This document shows, one piece after another, positions 11,443 through 29,696 of a stretch of 64,000 bases of DNA. The DNA comes from Echiichthys vipera (lineage: Eukaryota > Chordata > Actinopteri > Perciformes > Trachinidae). The position numbers and the translations under genes were made by a program. Location of the stretch: positions 22,642,694 through 22,706,693 of the forward strand of contig OY829646.1 of NCBI GenBank assembly GCA_963691815.1, in the 5' to 3' direction. Each line of letters starts with the position of its first letter. Within the stretch, counting starts at the first letter, position 1. The notes under the pieces are model-generated. The model saw nothing but the letters and a program-made list of their open reading frames with translations. It was not told the origin of the DNA and did no database searches.

Positions 11443-14400
11443 ATGGAGAACATCCGACCACGTCTGAAGTTTGGGACTAAAGTGGAAGATGTGAAACTGA
11501 GGAAAAGAAAATCCCAGCTGTACTCAAAGAAAGATGACAGCTTTCTCAGCTATGGTGGGTTCATCCTTATTAAAGAGATATTGAAGTGGTGGTGGTGGTG
11601 GTGATGATGGTGATGGTGAAAGTAACCCAGTGTTACCCTGATCTCCACAGCTGAGCTGAGGACCAGAGTTGTTGCGTTTGCTGTGGTCTTCAGACTGATC
11701 AACTGCTTCCTGGTTCAGACCAGCTTTGTCCCTGATGAGCACTGGCAGTCTCTGGAGGTGTCCCACCGCATGGTCTTCAGATATCCTTTCACAGTATCGC
11801 CTGTTTTATTTGTTTATCAGTTAATTACTTATTGTCATAATCAGCACCAGGCAGTGAGCAGTGGTGAAAGAAGTACTCAGAGTTTTTACTTTAGTAAAAG
11901 CAGTAATACCACACCATAGAAATACTGTTACAACTAAAAGTCCTGCTTTCAAAATGTTTCTTTAGTAAAAGTACAAAAGTATCAGCATCAAAATGTACTA
12001 AAAGTACAAAAAATAATCATTATGCAGAATATTATTAGATTATAATTATTGATAGATTAATGTAAATATCACTTTAATGTTGCAGCTTATAAAGGTGATT
12101 TTACTTACTTTTGTGTAGCTTAATCTATAACAATATTTGTTATTTAATTTGTTTATAATGTTTTGCATTAATAATCTTAATCTGTAAAAATAACTTAAAT
12201 TCCCAAATTAATGTTGTGGAGTAGAAGTTTAAAGTAGATTAAAACAGAATTACTCAAGTAAAGTACAAGTATCTCAAGATGATACTTGAGTAAATTTACT
12301 TAGTTACTTAATAAAACATCTGGAAAATGTGAGAAAAAGTCAAATATCCTAGAGACTTATTTCAACACTTTCCTGTTTTTCTTCAGATTGAATTTCCTGC
12401 CTCAGAGCTCCCAAAACGCAACACTTTGCCATCTGCAGGTGCTGAGTTGTGTTCAGGGTCAAGTTAATGTCCAAATGGTAGTTTTGTGAACGAGAGAGTT
12501 TTGAATGTTGTGAACACGTCCCTAAATCACGTCACATTATCGCACATGCAGGTTGAAAGTGTCCAAAACTCTGTCAAATGCAAATAGGAGTCGTTTTATA
12601 CTCTTCTACGATCATTTGTCATCATTTCTCAGCACGTTTGACTTGCTGATTATAGGAACATCCTGGAACAATGGTCTCTACAAAAGCGTGTGTTTACTTT
12701 CCTCAATATCTTTATTAGTTCTAAGTTTATGATAAATAATAATCAACTAGCGTAAAATTCTCAGATCCCAAAGCAATGTATCCAGATAGTTTAGTTTGCT
12801 TTAGAGACTTGAGGTTCTCCTCACACTGTTTTCAATCTTTGATTTGTTTTTATTTAACCAGGGAATCCCGTTACGTTTGGCCAAGATGAGAAAGCTGCAC
12901 ACAAAAAAATACAAAACGCGGATAAAATTAAACTAGAAATCACGACAATATTGAGATAAAATACACCTTTGGTTAACCCCAAATCCAGTTAATAAATACA
13001 AACAAGTAAAGAAAGTAACAGATTTAAAAAACAAGAGGTACATAGACGTAGAAAATAATAAAATAATAATAAAAGTATCAAAGAGTACGTGGAGACACAG
13101 ACGTGGTAAACTGAGTGGTGCTGTCAGCAGGTCTTTGTAAGCCGCGTAACAACAGATAAAAGATACGGTTGAGTACCGGAGCGTCTGTCTGTATTGATAT
13201 AACAGAATATATTGACTAATATATGAAGAGCTCTTTTCCAAGACGAGATAAAAGCCAAATTTAAAAAAAATGAGTTGTCATGCCACTTTGCTGTATACAG
13301 AACCTTTTCACTGCTTCATCAGTGTTTCAAGCCAAATCGCTATATTTCCTTGTTTAAAATGGTCCAAAAGATGCTGTTCCTTTCCAAACCGCGACCAGCG
13401 CCAAACCTATTTTTAGCCTAAATGCGATACGTCCTCTCGACCAATCAGAATTCAGTGAGCATTCTATGGGAGCCAACATGGCGGCGCTCTGAAGCGGGAG
13501 AGTTTTTTGTTTTGTCCGTCCGTTCAACATGTTCAGACTGAGCCATAAAACATTTTGACAAGATACATTGAATATTAACCAAATGTGTGGGTCTGGGTAA
13601 AAAATGTAGTTTTCCTGAAAACTATTAAAATGGATTTATAGCGTTTTGGAAAAGAGCTCCTCATATAGAGTCTTATTAAAAATCTAACACCAGTGTGAAT
13701 TACACAGGTGTCACAGCCCATAGAATTTACAATAGTGTTGAATTCCTCAGTTTAATTTAACTTTTAGTCTTATTCAGTTATTTGATGTGGTTCCAGCCTT
13801 AACAGTGTGACTTATGGGTATCTGACCTGGGAGTGGAAGGAAGGAATAAGAGGATTCACCTATCCGCTCTTCTTTGCTTTCATATACAAGATATTATCTG
13901 TCACAAACTACGACTCAGTCTTTCTCCTGGCAAGTTCACATATTTTCTACCCTGACAACGTTAATATCAACGTGTCTTTGTGTCCAAATGTCTTATAGTC
14001 CTTTGTTTCACTGGCCCTGCTCTGCTTGGTTCTGCAGATCTGGCTTCCACGAATCGCTCAAGCACTCCTCGCTGCGTTTGCAGATGTAAAACTCTTCTTC
14101 CTCGTCCGGACGTTGGAGACCGGTGACGTAGCAAAATGGACGGTAAGGAGTCCCCCTGTGTGAGTTACGCCCCGGTCAGAGCTCCTCGAGGTTTAACGCT
14201 GTCGCCTTAATTAACGACTGCTTCTTCATGTTTTGGTCTCCAGTTCTTCTGCCACATGTGCTCATGGTTCTCGTGGTACTGCTGCACCAGGACTCTGACC
14301 AACAGCACGGAGACCACCATCACCTGTCTGGCTCTGTGTTACTTTCCTCTCCCCGGGTCCAAAACACAAAGCAGGTCTCGTCTTGTTACGCTGTCTTTCT

Positions 14401-17400
14401 CAGTTTTAACGCATCTCTTCACAACAACAATAAACACAAAAGTCTGAGTAGTTTCAGAGACCAAATGAATAAGAATGTTCTGCTAATGAGGAACTAATGA
14501 TTGGTTGTGGGAAAGAGTGAGGTAGAGCTTTAACAAGAAGGAAATAGTAATTTTTCAGACTCAAATATGGATTTTACCTGTGTTTCTCTGTTTCACATCA
14601 TGTTAGACTGACAAAACAAGACCTATAAATTCATTTTTCAATATTTTTTGACATTTATCGACCAAACGATCAATCGAGATAATAATCGACCATTGTTATT
14701 TGTAGCTGATTCAAACCGTGTCTCAAACTATGCGTTGTTGGGTTCTTGAATGTGAGGGACTTGGCCTGGAAAGTGTGGGAACCCTGTTATTTACCAGCAC
14801 TTTGTTGATGTTTTCTCAGCAAAATATATTTGACCCTGGTCGCCTTGGCTGTCGTCGTCCGACCGACCGCCCTGATTGTGTGGCTTCCTCTGCTGGTTTA
14901 TCATTTCTGGCAGGAGGTCGACAAACTGCGCCTCATCACTCATCACGTCGTGCCCATAGGGTTTGTGCTTTCATTACCAGGTCTGCTTATCTGCATTTCA
15001 TCCTCACGTCTTTATTAATCTTCCTCTTTCCTCTTTTCCAGAGCTTTGGCTGTTGTGATTTCAACAGCGATCGACTGCATATTTTATGAAAAGGTAAAAA
15101 CTCTGTGTGGTTTTTGTATTTTAACAGCTGTTTGTAAAGTAAAACGTAACTCTCTGTTTGTCAGTGGACCGTGGTGCAGTTTAACTTCCTGAACTTTAAC
15201 GTCCTCCACGGTGTGGCTGACTTCTACGGCTCCCATCCCTGGCACTGGTACTTCACTCAGGGGTTTCCCGTCGTCATCGGCCCTCATCTTCCGCTCTTTC
15301 TTCACGGGTGCAGCCTCGCCTTCAAGAGATACAAAATCCTGTTGGCGGCGGTCGTCTGGACGATCATGGTCTACAGGTAAAATACATGTGTTCATTTATC
15401 AAACTTCTAAGGATTACTTAAAGTGTAATTCCGGCGTAAAGTCATCCCAAGGTCTTTTGCGGCACTTGCATACAACCATCAAATAAGCCATCAAGACAGT
15501 TTTTTTTTCGTGTAACAACTATTAACGGAGAAATACAGGAGAGTCCCTAACAGCCGGACGTGGCTAACACGGATTAGCTCGGGGCAGCACGGTGAAGGCA
15601 TTAAAACGGCTTTTTTAACCACAAACACTGCTCAAAATAACGCCAAACCTCTGCAGCAGCATGATCAGAGTCCTTACACATAAAACAAAGCACCAACAAT
15701 GAAGTTAGTGAACCTGGAGTTTATTAAAAGAGTGTTTTGAAAGACCATTCAAGTTTATTACCAAAGTCAATCCTAAGGACGGAGTTGTGGAGTTTTGTTT
15801 CATGTGTAAGGACTCTTCTCATGCTACTGCAGAGGTTTGGTGTTATTTTGAGCAGTAGAAGTGGTTAAAAAAAAGCCGTTTTAATGCGTTTACCGTAACA
15901 CCCCGAGCTAATCAGAGACATGTTTGAATCTTTTCCTTCAGTCTGCTTCCTCACAAGGAGTTCAGATTCATCTACCCGGTGCTGCCTTTCTGTATGATCT
16001 TCTGCGGTACGTTTTCAACTTCACATCTAACACGTCTTTGCGAAAACAAACAGCCAGATGTGTGTTTTAACTCTTCTCCCGCTACAGGGATATCTTTGGC
16101 TAGTTTGAAAGCATGGCGACAAGCTGCTGCATCCATCCTGTTGGTGAGCAACCTGGCTGCAGCTCTGTACACCGGCCTGATCCACCAGCGCGGCACTCTG
16201 GACGCCATGAGCCACCTGCAGACGCTGTGTGACGTCAGCTCCACCTCTCCGCAGCCAGACGTCCTCTTCCTCATGCCCTGCCACTCAACGCCTTTTTACA
16301 GGTATCAAAGAAGGGATTGGAAAGCTGCACACTCACACATCTGACGCAATCCTTTATTCCAATGCCCTGGTTCTGAATTTTCAAAATAAAACGTTGGAAC
16401 AGCTTAAAGTTAATGAACGTTGCCTGAATCAGAAAACTTGTATAAAACCTGAGCACTGTTACTGCTATTGACCATATCATTTTCCATGGCAACTGTGCAA
16501 ACTGAATCTGCTGACGAGGACCATGTGATGCAGTCGAAAGCTCCAGACCAGCAGAGGGGACATTTTGATATTCCACTGTACACTTGTTGCGTTCATCACT
16601 AGCTCTTGGGGCTGGGTAAAGTTTAAAACAGTCATTCCCAAAGAGACTGGGCTGCGACCCACTCGTGAGTCGCAGGAGATTTTTATTTGAGTGCCCAAAT
16701 ACATTTGTAGAAGTTAAATAGTTTCAGATTCATCTCTGCAGGTCACCTGGTGTCGGTAGAGAGCGGGACTGTACAGATGAGGCTTATTGTGACTTTGGTT
16801 GTCTTGGAAACACTATAAATATTTAATTACCAATGGAAATACCTGCTTTTTCTCTGAACAGTTCTGTGAGGAATAAATGTATTTTAATTAAGCTAAAAAA
16901 TATATTGATGCAGCAGTGTTTAATGTTTTATTTTATAAAAGCAGCTGAACAAGAACTTTGGCTACATACGAAATACAATTTAGAGAAACAAATCAAAGTT
17001 AAAATCAGACAATAAATAAGTTGTAATAGGTGATATTGGGGTTTTTTCTTACATTCGTGATCTTGTAGTTGATTATTATTGATTATGTATGAAGAGATGA
17101 ACATGGGGGTTTAGTTAGTGATGTAATTATTAATAAAATATGTGACGCTTCTTCCTATTTCTTTCAGACAAATAACACACAGTTTTTGTTTATTCTCTAC
17201 TTTTAACGTACAGTTTGAAAGGTCAATGATGATAAAACCAGGATTAGTCTCTGAGTACAGAGGTTTGTGTCCACTCTAATAATAAAGTGATTTGACGGGA
17301 CGACCCTGCTCGCTCTTTGCAGCCACGTCCACTGCCCGATCAAGATGAGGTTTCTCGAGTGTCCTCCAGATCTCGGAGAGGACGGCTATGTCGATGAAGC

Positions 17401-17697
17401 GGACCGTTTCTATGACGACCCTCTTCACTGGCTCAGAACTTCATTTCCATACAAATCTTCTCTACCGACCCATCTGCTTTTGTTTGATGTTTTGGAGAAG
17501 GTGAGATATTCACAAACTATATTTCTGCACGTTTTTGTCCAAATGTATGTGACATTTATGTGTAAATGCGTTTTCTGTTGCAGGAAATCTCCGTGTTTTT
17601 GCAAGGGAATAACTTTGTGAGGACAGCGGAGATATTTCACACTCATCTCCCAGAGGGAAGAGTTGGAGGAAGCATCTTTATTTATGAAAGGCACTGA
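11443..17697 (+). CDS. pigb: PIGB, GPI mannosyltransferase 3 (523 aa, 12 coding exons)
   Basis: Adds the third mannose (alpha-1,2, from dolichol-phosphate-mannose) to the GPI-anchor precursor in the ER; a multi-pass GT22-family enzyme. Exons: 11443-11554, 11651-11780, 13812-13929, 14038-14142, 14244-14374, 14820-14960, 15042-15093, 15165-15376, 15942-16006, 16088-16301, 17323-17500, 17584-17697. These sum to 1572 nt in one frame (human protein 554 aa). Diagnostic segments are VPDEHWQSLEVSH (the GT22 luminal acidic motif, residues 64-76), YGYLTWEW (82-89), GSHPWHWYF (285-293), HKEFRFIYP (338-346), PCHSTPFYSHVHCP and the C-terminal HTHLPEGR. The chosen ATG is the first in frame with exon 1 homology; a longer upstream frame lacks an ATG. 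Introns 2 (AT-AC) and 3 (GC-AG) are non-canonical. All other introns are GT-AG. PIGBOS1 lies divergently upstream and CCPG1 convergently downstream. Confidence 0.95.
11860..12310. repeat. Dispersed teleost repeat in PIGB intron 2, copy 2
   Basis: This copy shares with 3930-4470 the ordered blocks 'TTTAGTAAAAGCAGTAATA', 'TTAATGTTGCAGCTTATAAAG', 'TAGCTTAATCTATAA' and 'GATACTTGAGTAAATTTACT'. The left end reads CAGTGGTGAAAGAAGTACT. It is intronic, with no coding potential. Confidence 0.55.
13220..13667. mobile_element. Short non-autonomous DNA transposon (MITE-like) in PIGB intron 2
   Basis: The left end reads ATATGAAGAGCTCTTTTCC and the reverse complement of the right end reads TATATGAGGAGCTCTTTTCC; the similarity continues inward (AAGACG versus AAAACG). 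This makes terminal inverted repeats of about 25 bp around 448 bp without coding capacity. It lies only about 145 bp upstream of exon 3 of PIGB. Confidence 0.6.
13930..14037 (+). other. pigb: GC-AG intron (PIGB intron 3)
   Basis: The junction is TTTCTCCTG|GCAAGTTC ... TTCTGCAG|ATCTGGCTTCC. It gives SVFLL-IWLPRIAQALL, which aligns without gaps to human SVQLL-IWIPRLAQALL. A GC donor with an otherwise perfect AAGT continuation is the well-known minor class of U2 introns. Using the GT four bases downstream (AA|GTTC) would shift the frame. Confidence 0.8.
15418..15919. mobile_element. Foldback element copy 1 (PIGB intron 8), right end truncated
   Basis: The left arm begins CTTAAAGTGTAATTCCGG. Inside, 'TAACAACTATTAACGGAGAA' and 'CAAACCTCTGCAGCAGCATG' are followed by the inverted 'TGCAGAGGTTTGGTGTTATT' and 'GAGCTAATCAGAGAC'. 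The two halves are long inverted repeats of each other. A second copy lies at 34337-34886. This copy stops about 22 bp before PIGB exon 9 (15942), without its terminal bases. Confidence 0.7.
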
Positions 17698-17750
17698 CAC
17701 AATGGCATCTTTCGTTCCTCAATGAGAATGTCATATGGTTTTGCTATTAA

Positions 17751-17756
17751 AATAAA
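17751..17756 (+). terminator. pigb: PIGB polyadenylation signal
   Basis: AATAAA lies 54 bp after the PIGB stop codon in AT-rich DNA. It is the first canonical signal downstream and would give a very short 3' UTR. Other AATAAA copies follow at about 17862 and 17871. Confidence 0.6.
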
Positions 17757-18268
17757 TCTTTTAAACTTAATTTTCAGATGTGTCAAATGTTTAAGGAATT
17801 TTTTTCTACAACTAAACTTGGTTTGACATTATTTTTACAGTATTTTTCTTCACAACACGTAAATAAAACAAATAAAAGTACCAGGTCCAGTTAAATCAAG
17901 CTCGAGGTGGAATGTTAGAAAACTGCATTTTTAACTCTGAAAGCAAATTACAACCCAGTCACAAAACTGTCCGTGTTAAAACAACTACATGGCCGTACAC
18001 AGAAACATCCATTTGTGTTTTAAAATGGCTCAAAAGTTTGGTTCCCAATCAACATTTCTCTGCTCAATACCTGTGTTTTGTGCTCATACTTCCCACATCT
18101 TTCACTCAAACGAAACGACTACTTCACTAAACACAAAACAGCCCGAGGACGTTCAGTAGCATTAAAAAGTTAAACTTTGTGCTAACTTACAAAACAAATT
18201 ACACTCTGCATCTAAATACATCCCAAAATATAATAAGCAACTATAACATGAAACCAGTTGAGATGTTT

Positions 18269-25765
<7,497 letters not shown>

Positions 25766-26740
25766 TTCTGTCAGCTGTCAGCAACGCGTCTAGAGGAGAT
25801 AAAGAGGTCAAGCACTTGCATGTTGTGGTGAAAAAGATAAGGTAGGTCAGTGTGTCAGCAGCTGAAACAGTCCAACATTAGCTTACTACTGTAAACAAAT
25901 CAAGATATGACATACAATAGTTATTCACTTCAAAGTGTGCCATTCAAATGAACCTTTTCTTTCTCTTCTGTTCTTTCTTGGCGTGTATTTGACATTTGTC
26001 AGACATGTTAATTAAGTGCTATAAAGACAAAAATGACAGAATTGATTGAACGCTGATTAAACACTGACAACAAGAGATTTGTGCCACATGGAAAATTAAG
26101 ATTTTTAGTTTAAATGAGTGTCTCTGTTTGAAATAGCTTTAATTTTATTTTTAAATCCAAGAACCTGTTTCTAACTTAATGCATTCATTTGGTTAAAATG
26201 AATGGGTTGACCCAGCATCTAACTCTGCATCTGCACGAGCAGAAAAACGCAGAGAAAGCAGCAACTGTTTCACTTTGTGGAGTAAGGAAAGTACCCTTCA
26301 CTGGAGACAACTTTTGGTTTGTGTTTGATGAAAAACGTGCCACAAATGTATACATATTTTGATTAGACTTCAATTTATTTCCAACATTTAAAAAATAAAA
26401 CAGAAAAAGACATAAAGAGAATAATACTTTTGTTCAAAAAGGATTGGGAAGAAGTGCACACGTATTTAAATCCCGCCCTTTCTCCTTAATTCATTGTTAT
26501 TTACATTTATTATTTCTTTATTATTATTTTTTTTCAAAACTCAACCTTTTTTTTTTTAACTTTAATTAACAAGTATCTTATAAAACACAATTTATTTCTC
26601 ATATCTTCCTAAAAAATAAAAATGTTATCAATCTAATTGAAAAGCTGTTGTGATGCGTTATGTTTGGATCTTGTTTCATTGTCCATAGTCATCACTTTTC
26701 TCAAGCAGGTCATGATCCTGAGATTGTATTCGCCCTTTAA

Positions 26741-26770
26741 ATAATAATAATAATAATAATAATAATAATT
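26741..26770. repeat. (AAT)n microsatellite
   Basis: About ten AAT units, upstream of CCPG1. Confidence 0.85.
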
Positions 26771-26793
26771 TAAATCCATGTGTATGAAACAAA

Positions 26794-26809
26794 CAGCGCC
26801 CTCTGTCGG
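26794..26809 (-). promoter_or_regulatory. CTCF-like motif near the CCPG1 promoter
   Basis: The minus strand reads CCGACAGAGGGCGCTG, close to the CTCF core (CCASYAGRKGGCRS) with one or two departures at the left. It lies just outside the presumed CCPG1 first exon. Visual match only. Confidence 0.3.
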
Positions 26810-26960
26810 TGTCACGGTAGCAGCTGCTGCGGCCTGACAGTAAAAACAGACATAACAACGGTTCACACAGCAGCCGTTAACCGTTGCCAAGCTAACGGTT
26901 AACAGTTAACGGTTGATTCACGGTAGTTAACTAACTTAACGGCCTAATAATCAACGTCAC

Positions 26961-27480
26961 CTCTCCGAGCATCGTCGCAACATGTACTTTAGTGTTGCCT
27001 TGACAACGTCAGTTATATTTACCAGCCTTCTGACATCACTAGCTTTTTAAATAAACTATGAAAAATGACTTCTCTCACCGGTGTTTCGTGCCCAAAGACG
27101 AAGCAGCCGTTTACAGGCAGATCCAGAGTTATTGCAGTATGCCCCAGCCCAGGTTATCCGTTGACAACACAGCGAAGACGACTCTAGCTGGGAAATGTAG
27201 TTTTCAAGAGGTAGAGCTGGACAAGCGACGCAACGCCGTCACCGAAGTCTTGGAACTACATTTCCCACAGGTCAGCGCGGCGGCCAAACTGGCTCAACGA
27301 GGGTGGAAACAAATCTTGCGGCTCCGAAAAAAACATAAACAAGGAAGCGTGACAAAGCAGACCGCCAACAGAACTGACCGAGACAACACCGCGAAAAAGA
27401 CACAACTAACTCATCACTGTGCGTTGTACTGGGTTGTTGGCAGACATTTTAAAAGTGTCACTAATTACTAACTGAAGATT
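26961..27480 (-). promoter_or_regulatory. ccpg1: CCPG1 promoter region with paired ZNF143-type motifs
   Basis: Two copies of AACTACATTTCCCA face each other, at 27189-27202 (minus) and 27254-27267 (plus). They match the vertebrate promoter motif ACTAYRNNNCCCR, linked to ZNF143/THAP11. The area is GC-richer than its surroundings. A possible minus-strand first-exon donor (GGAGAG|GTGACG) is at 26961, with the CCPG1 coding-exon acceptor at 25789. A plus-strand 137-codon frame (27058-27471) overlaps but has no recognised domain. Confidence 0.45.
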
Positions 27481-27499
27481 AACTGTCCTTCAGAAAGCA

Positions 27500-28300
27500 C
27501 GTGCTCGTCGTTGTTATTGGCTGTTGGCGCGTGTGCTCAGTATCGGTTTAGTTCAGTAACTGCTGCTACTGTGACTTAATATAATTATTAATGAATAATA
27601 TGGAGCTACTACACAACATGGAGACTCATGTTGTATCTAAACCAGAACATAATTGCCCTTTACTTTAAACAAAAATATAGATTTATTTATTATATGTTTT
27701 TGCTGAATTATTGTAGGATAACTTCATTATGGATCAGTACGTGTTTTAATGTTCAAAAGATACATTATTTTCCATACTGTCTGTCTGAATATAACCCCTC
27801 CCGAAAACGCCCAGTCTGCTCTGATAGTTTAGTGATTCTGCGTCATCATCGCTGCAGTCGGGGAATGACCGATATATACAGAACAGTAATGACATCACAA
27901 CAGTGCAGAGGTCCTGACGGCTCAGTTAAAGACCGTTTCTGAACACGGGCTGTGTGTGTTTCTCTGTGGATTGAGTGTTTTGATGCTTTCAGCACCGCGA
28001 CCTGCTTTATTATAAAAAAGACATGGAAATCACATTTTTTACAACATAGGAACTTTAAAGTGCTATTTATTTTGTGCCTTGCCCCGGTTTACCATACAAT
28101 GCAGTTTTATGTTATAGTGGCATACACATTCAGATTCTCCATTACAATCCTGCATTTTGGATATCATCTAAGAATACAAAAATATTAACAAAAAGAGTTA
28201 AAAAAAAGTAGTTTTACTCAGGCGCTGTCTACTGGAGGTCCTTCCTACAAAAACATACTACGAGCTTATGAAATATTGTGCTTTCTTATAAATTAAGACA
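27500..28300. other. Intergenic DNA between CCPG1 and PRTG
   Basis: No coding exon was recognised. A GC-containing block near 27780-27960 (CCCCTCCCGAAAACGCCC) could be regulatory, but nothing more can be said. Mammals have DNAAF4 and PYGO1 in this interval; neither is seen here. Confidence 0.4.
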
Positions 28301-28309
28301 TCCAACGAG

Positions 28310-28580
28310 TTGAGCTGAAATGATTAGTCAATAAACAGACAATGACACCGCAATAATTTGGTAATTGTTAACTATTTTTTTTATGCTAAATGCATGAAAA
28401 CAACACAGGGTTTGGACTGATTGGACAAAAGCACGGTGAATCTGACGCTTTGGGCTCCAGGTAATTATGAATTCTCACAAGTCTCAGACTTTTTAGAAAT
28501 CAAATCAATCTTTTAACTACTTGAGAAAATAAACAGCTGATTCATTCATAATAAAATAAGCATCAGTTGCAGCCCTAAAC
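28310..28580. repeat. Dispersed teleost repeat ('GCTGAAATGATTAGTCAAT' type)
   Basis: It begins GAGCTGAAATGATTAGTCAA and ends with CATCAGTTGCAGCCC, with a degraded 'AATCAATCTTTTAACTACTT' middle. This resembles the widespread teleost element with AGGGCTGCAACTAACGATTA-like ends. A related interrupted copy may lie at 42265-42830. Family assignment is from memory. Confidence 0.4.
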
Positions 28581-28671
28581 GAAAGAGTTAAAAAGTAACT
28601 CCACTTTAACCAGCTAACAAACAGCATGTTGACTTATTATTATGTATATGATTATGTTTGTAAACACATTC

Positions 28672-29115
28672 AATGTCTCCCTCCCTCTCTACGACACACT
28701 GGCCCAGCAGGGAAGCACCTTCAGCAGAAGACTCCTCGCACCAAGATGCAATTCAATTTAATTTTATTTACAGTGCCAAATCATAACAAAAGTTATCTCA
28801 GGACACTTTACAGAGTAGTTATAGACCACACTGTGATGCACCACAGGAAATCTTTCCTGCCTGTGGTCCTTAAACTATACGACGCATCTGTCACCTCCTC
28901 TCTGTGATCCAGACTCAATCATAAACTATTGTTCTTTGCACATTCTTACTTTTGATCTGTATATATTGCTATTGTAAATTTGACATTTTATATACAGTTA
29001 TATATATATATATTTTTTTTCCAAATATATGTTATCTGCATAATATTGTTGTTAAATATGTTGTTTGTATCGCTGGAGTTTGCAATGAAAATAATTTCCC
29101 CTGGGATTATTAAAG
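28672..29115 (+). repeat. Non-LTR retrotransposon (LINE) 3' fragments
   Basis: A short frame ending RKSFLPVVLKLYDAS resembles the C-terminal end of LINE reverse-transcriptase proteins. The 3' tail 'AATTTCCCCTGGGATTATTA' then 'AAGTGTTTCTGACTCTGA' is typical of teleost LINE 3' ends. A block with 'CAAATCATAACAAAAGTTA' and 'TCTCAGGACACTTTACAGA', another common fish repeat, lies inside. It is 5'-truncated and inactive. Confidence 0.55.
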
Positions 29116-29296
29116 TGTTTCTGACTCTGATATGAACTGTATATTTTCAAACTGGTCTGCAGACCATTCAAGAAGTTAAAGGAACAAGCTGTTTTTTTTA
29201 TTGTGAATAAATTAATAAACATGAGCCTTTTTGCAGTTACACAAAGCTAAAACAATAAACACGACAGCTGAAGACAAGTAGCAATGTTTACACTTT

Positions 29297-29302
29297 TATT
29301 TA
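29297..29302 (-). terminator. prtg: Candidate distal PRTG polyadenylation signal
   Basis: TTTATT on the plus strand is AATAAA on the minus strand, the coding strand of PRTG, 3.8 kb beyond the stop codon. PRTG transcripts in mammals have long 3' UTRs, so this is possible. Nearer minus-strand signals may be used instead. Confidence 0.25.
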
Positions 29303-29650
29303 AATTGAGAATCAGACTTTTTCATAATTAACCGTCTAAAATCTCCTAACTAAACATTTCTTGGCAAAAAAAAACAACAACTTGCAAGTGATTTTTCTGA
29401 CAAACACAAACTGACAAAATATAACAAAACATTAACAGAAAATATCAGAAACATAAAAATTACAAAAAAATACATTCAATTTTCCTCTCCTGGAGGAGCA
29501 GCAGCTGTGGGTTCCCTGAGTTTCACTGTGACGACCCGCAGCGCTCCACCTCACATCATTTAAACACAACATTACTGCAAAAAGGGAAAACGAGAACGTG
29601 TGTTTTATCCCTTTAAATTCACACGCTCGGACAGGAACAGGAAACAAACT

Positions 29651-29696
29651 CAGATCAGTTAACTCCGGATATTAATGACCGGAGTTAACTGATCTG
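29651..29696. other. Perfect 18-bp inverted repeat (hairpin)
   Basis: The arms are CAGATCAGTTAACTCCGG (29651-29668) and its exact reverse complement (29679-29696), around a 10-nt AT-rich loop. Within each arm the hexamer GTTAAC is itself palindromic. As RNA it would form a strong stem on either strand. It lies in the candidate PRTG 3' UTR. Confidence 0.9.

Larger units (their letters stand above)
11781..13811 (+). other. pigb: U12-type AT-AC intron (PIGB intron 2)
   Basis: The exon ends ...ATGGTCTTCAG and the intron opens with ATATCCTTTC, an exact match to the U12 donor consensus ATATCCTTT. Near the 3' end CCTTAAC (13797-13803) matches the core of the U12 branch site TTCCTTRAC, and AC at 13810-13811 follows 8-10 nt later. 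Splicing there gives VF-S-YGYLTWEW, the same spacing as human PIGB (VFNYGYLTWEW). No GT donor nearby keeps the frame. An AG at 13804-13805 would also be in frame but adds two residues. The intron is 2031 bp and carries at least two dispersed repeats. Confidence 0.8.
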
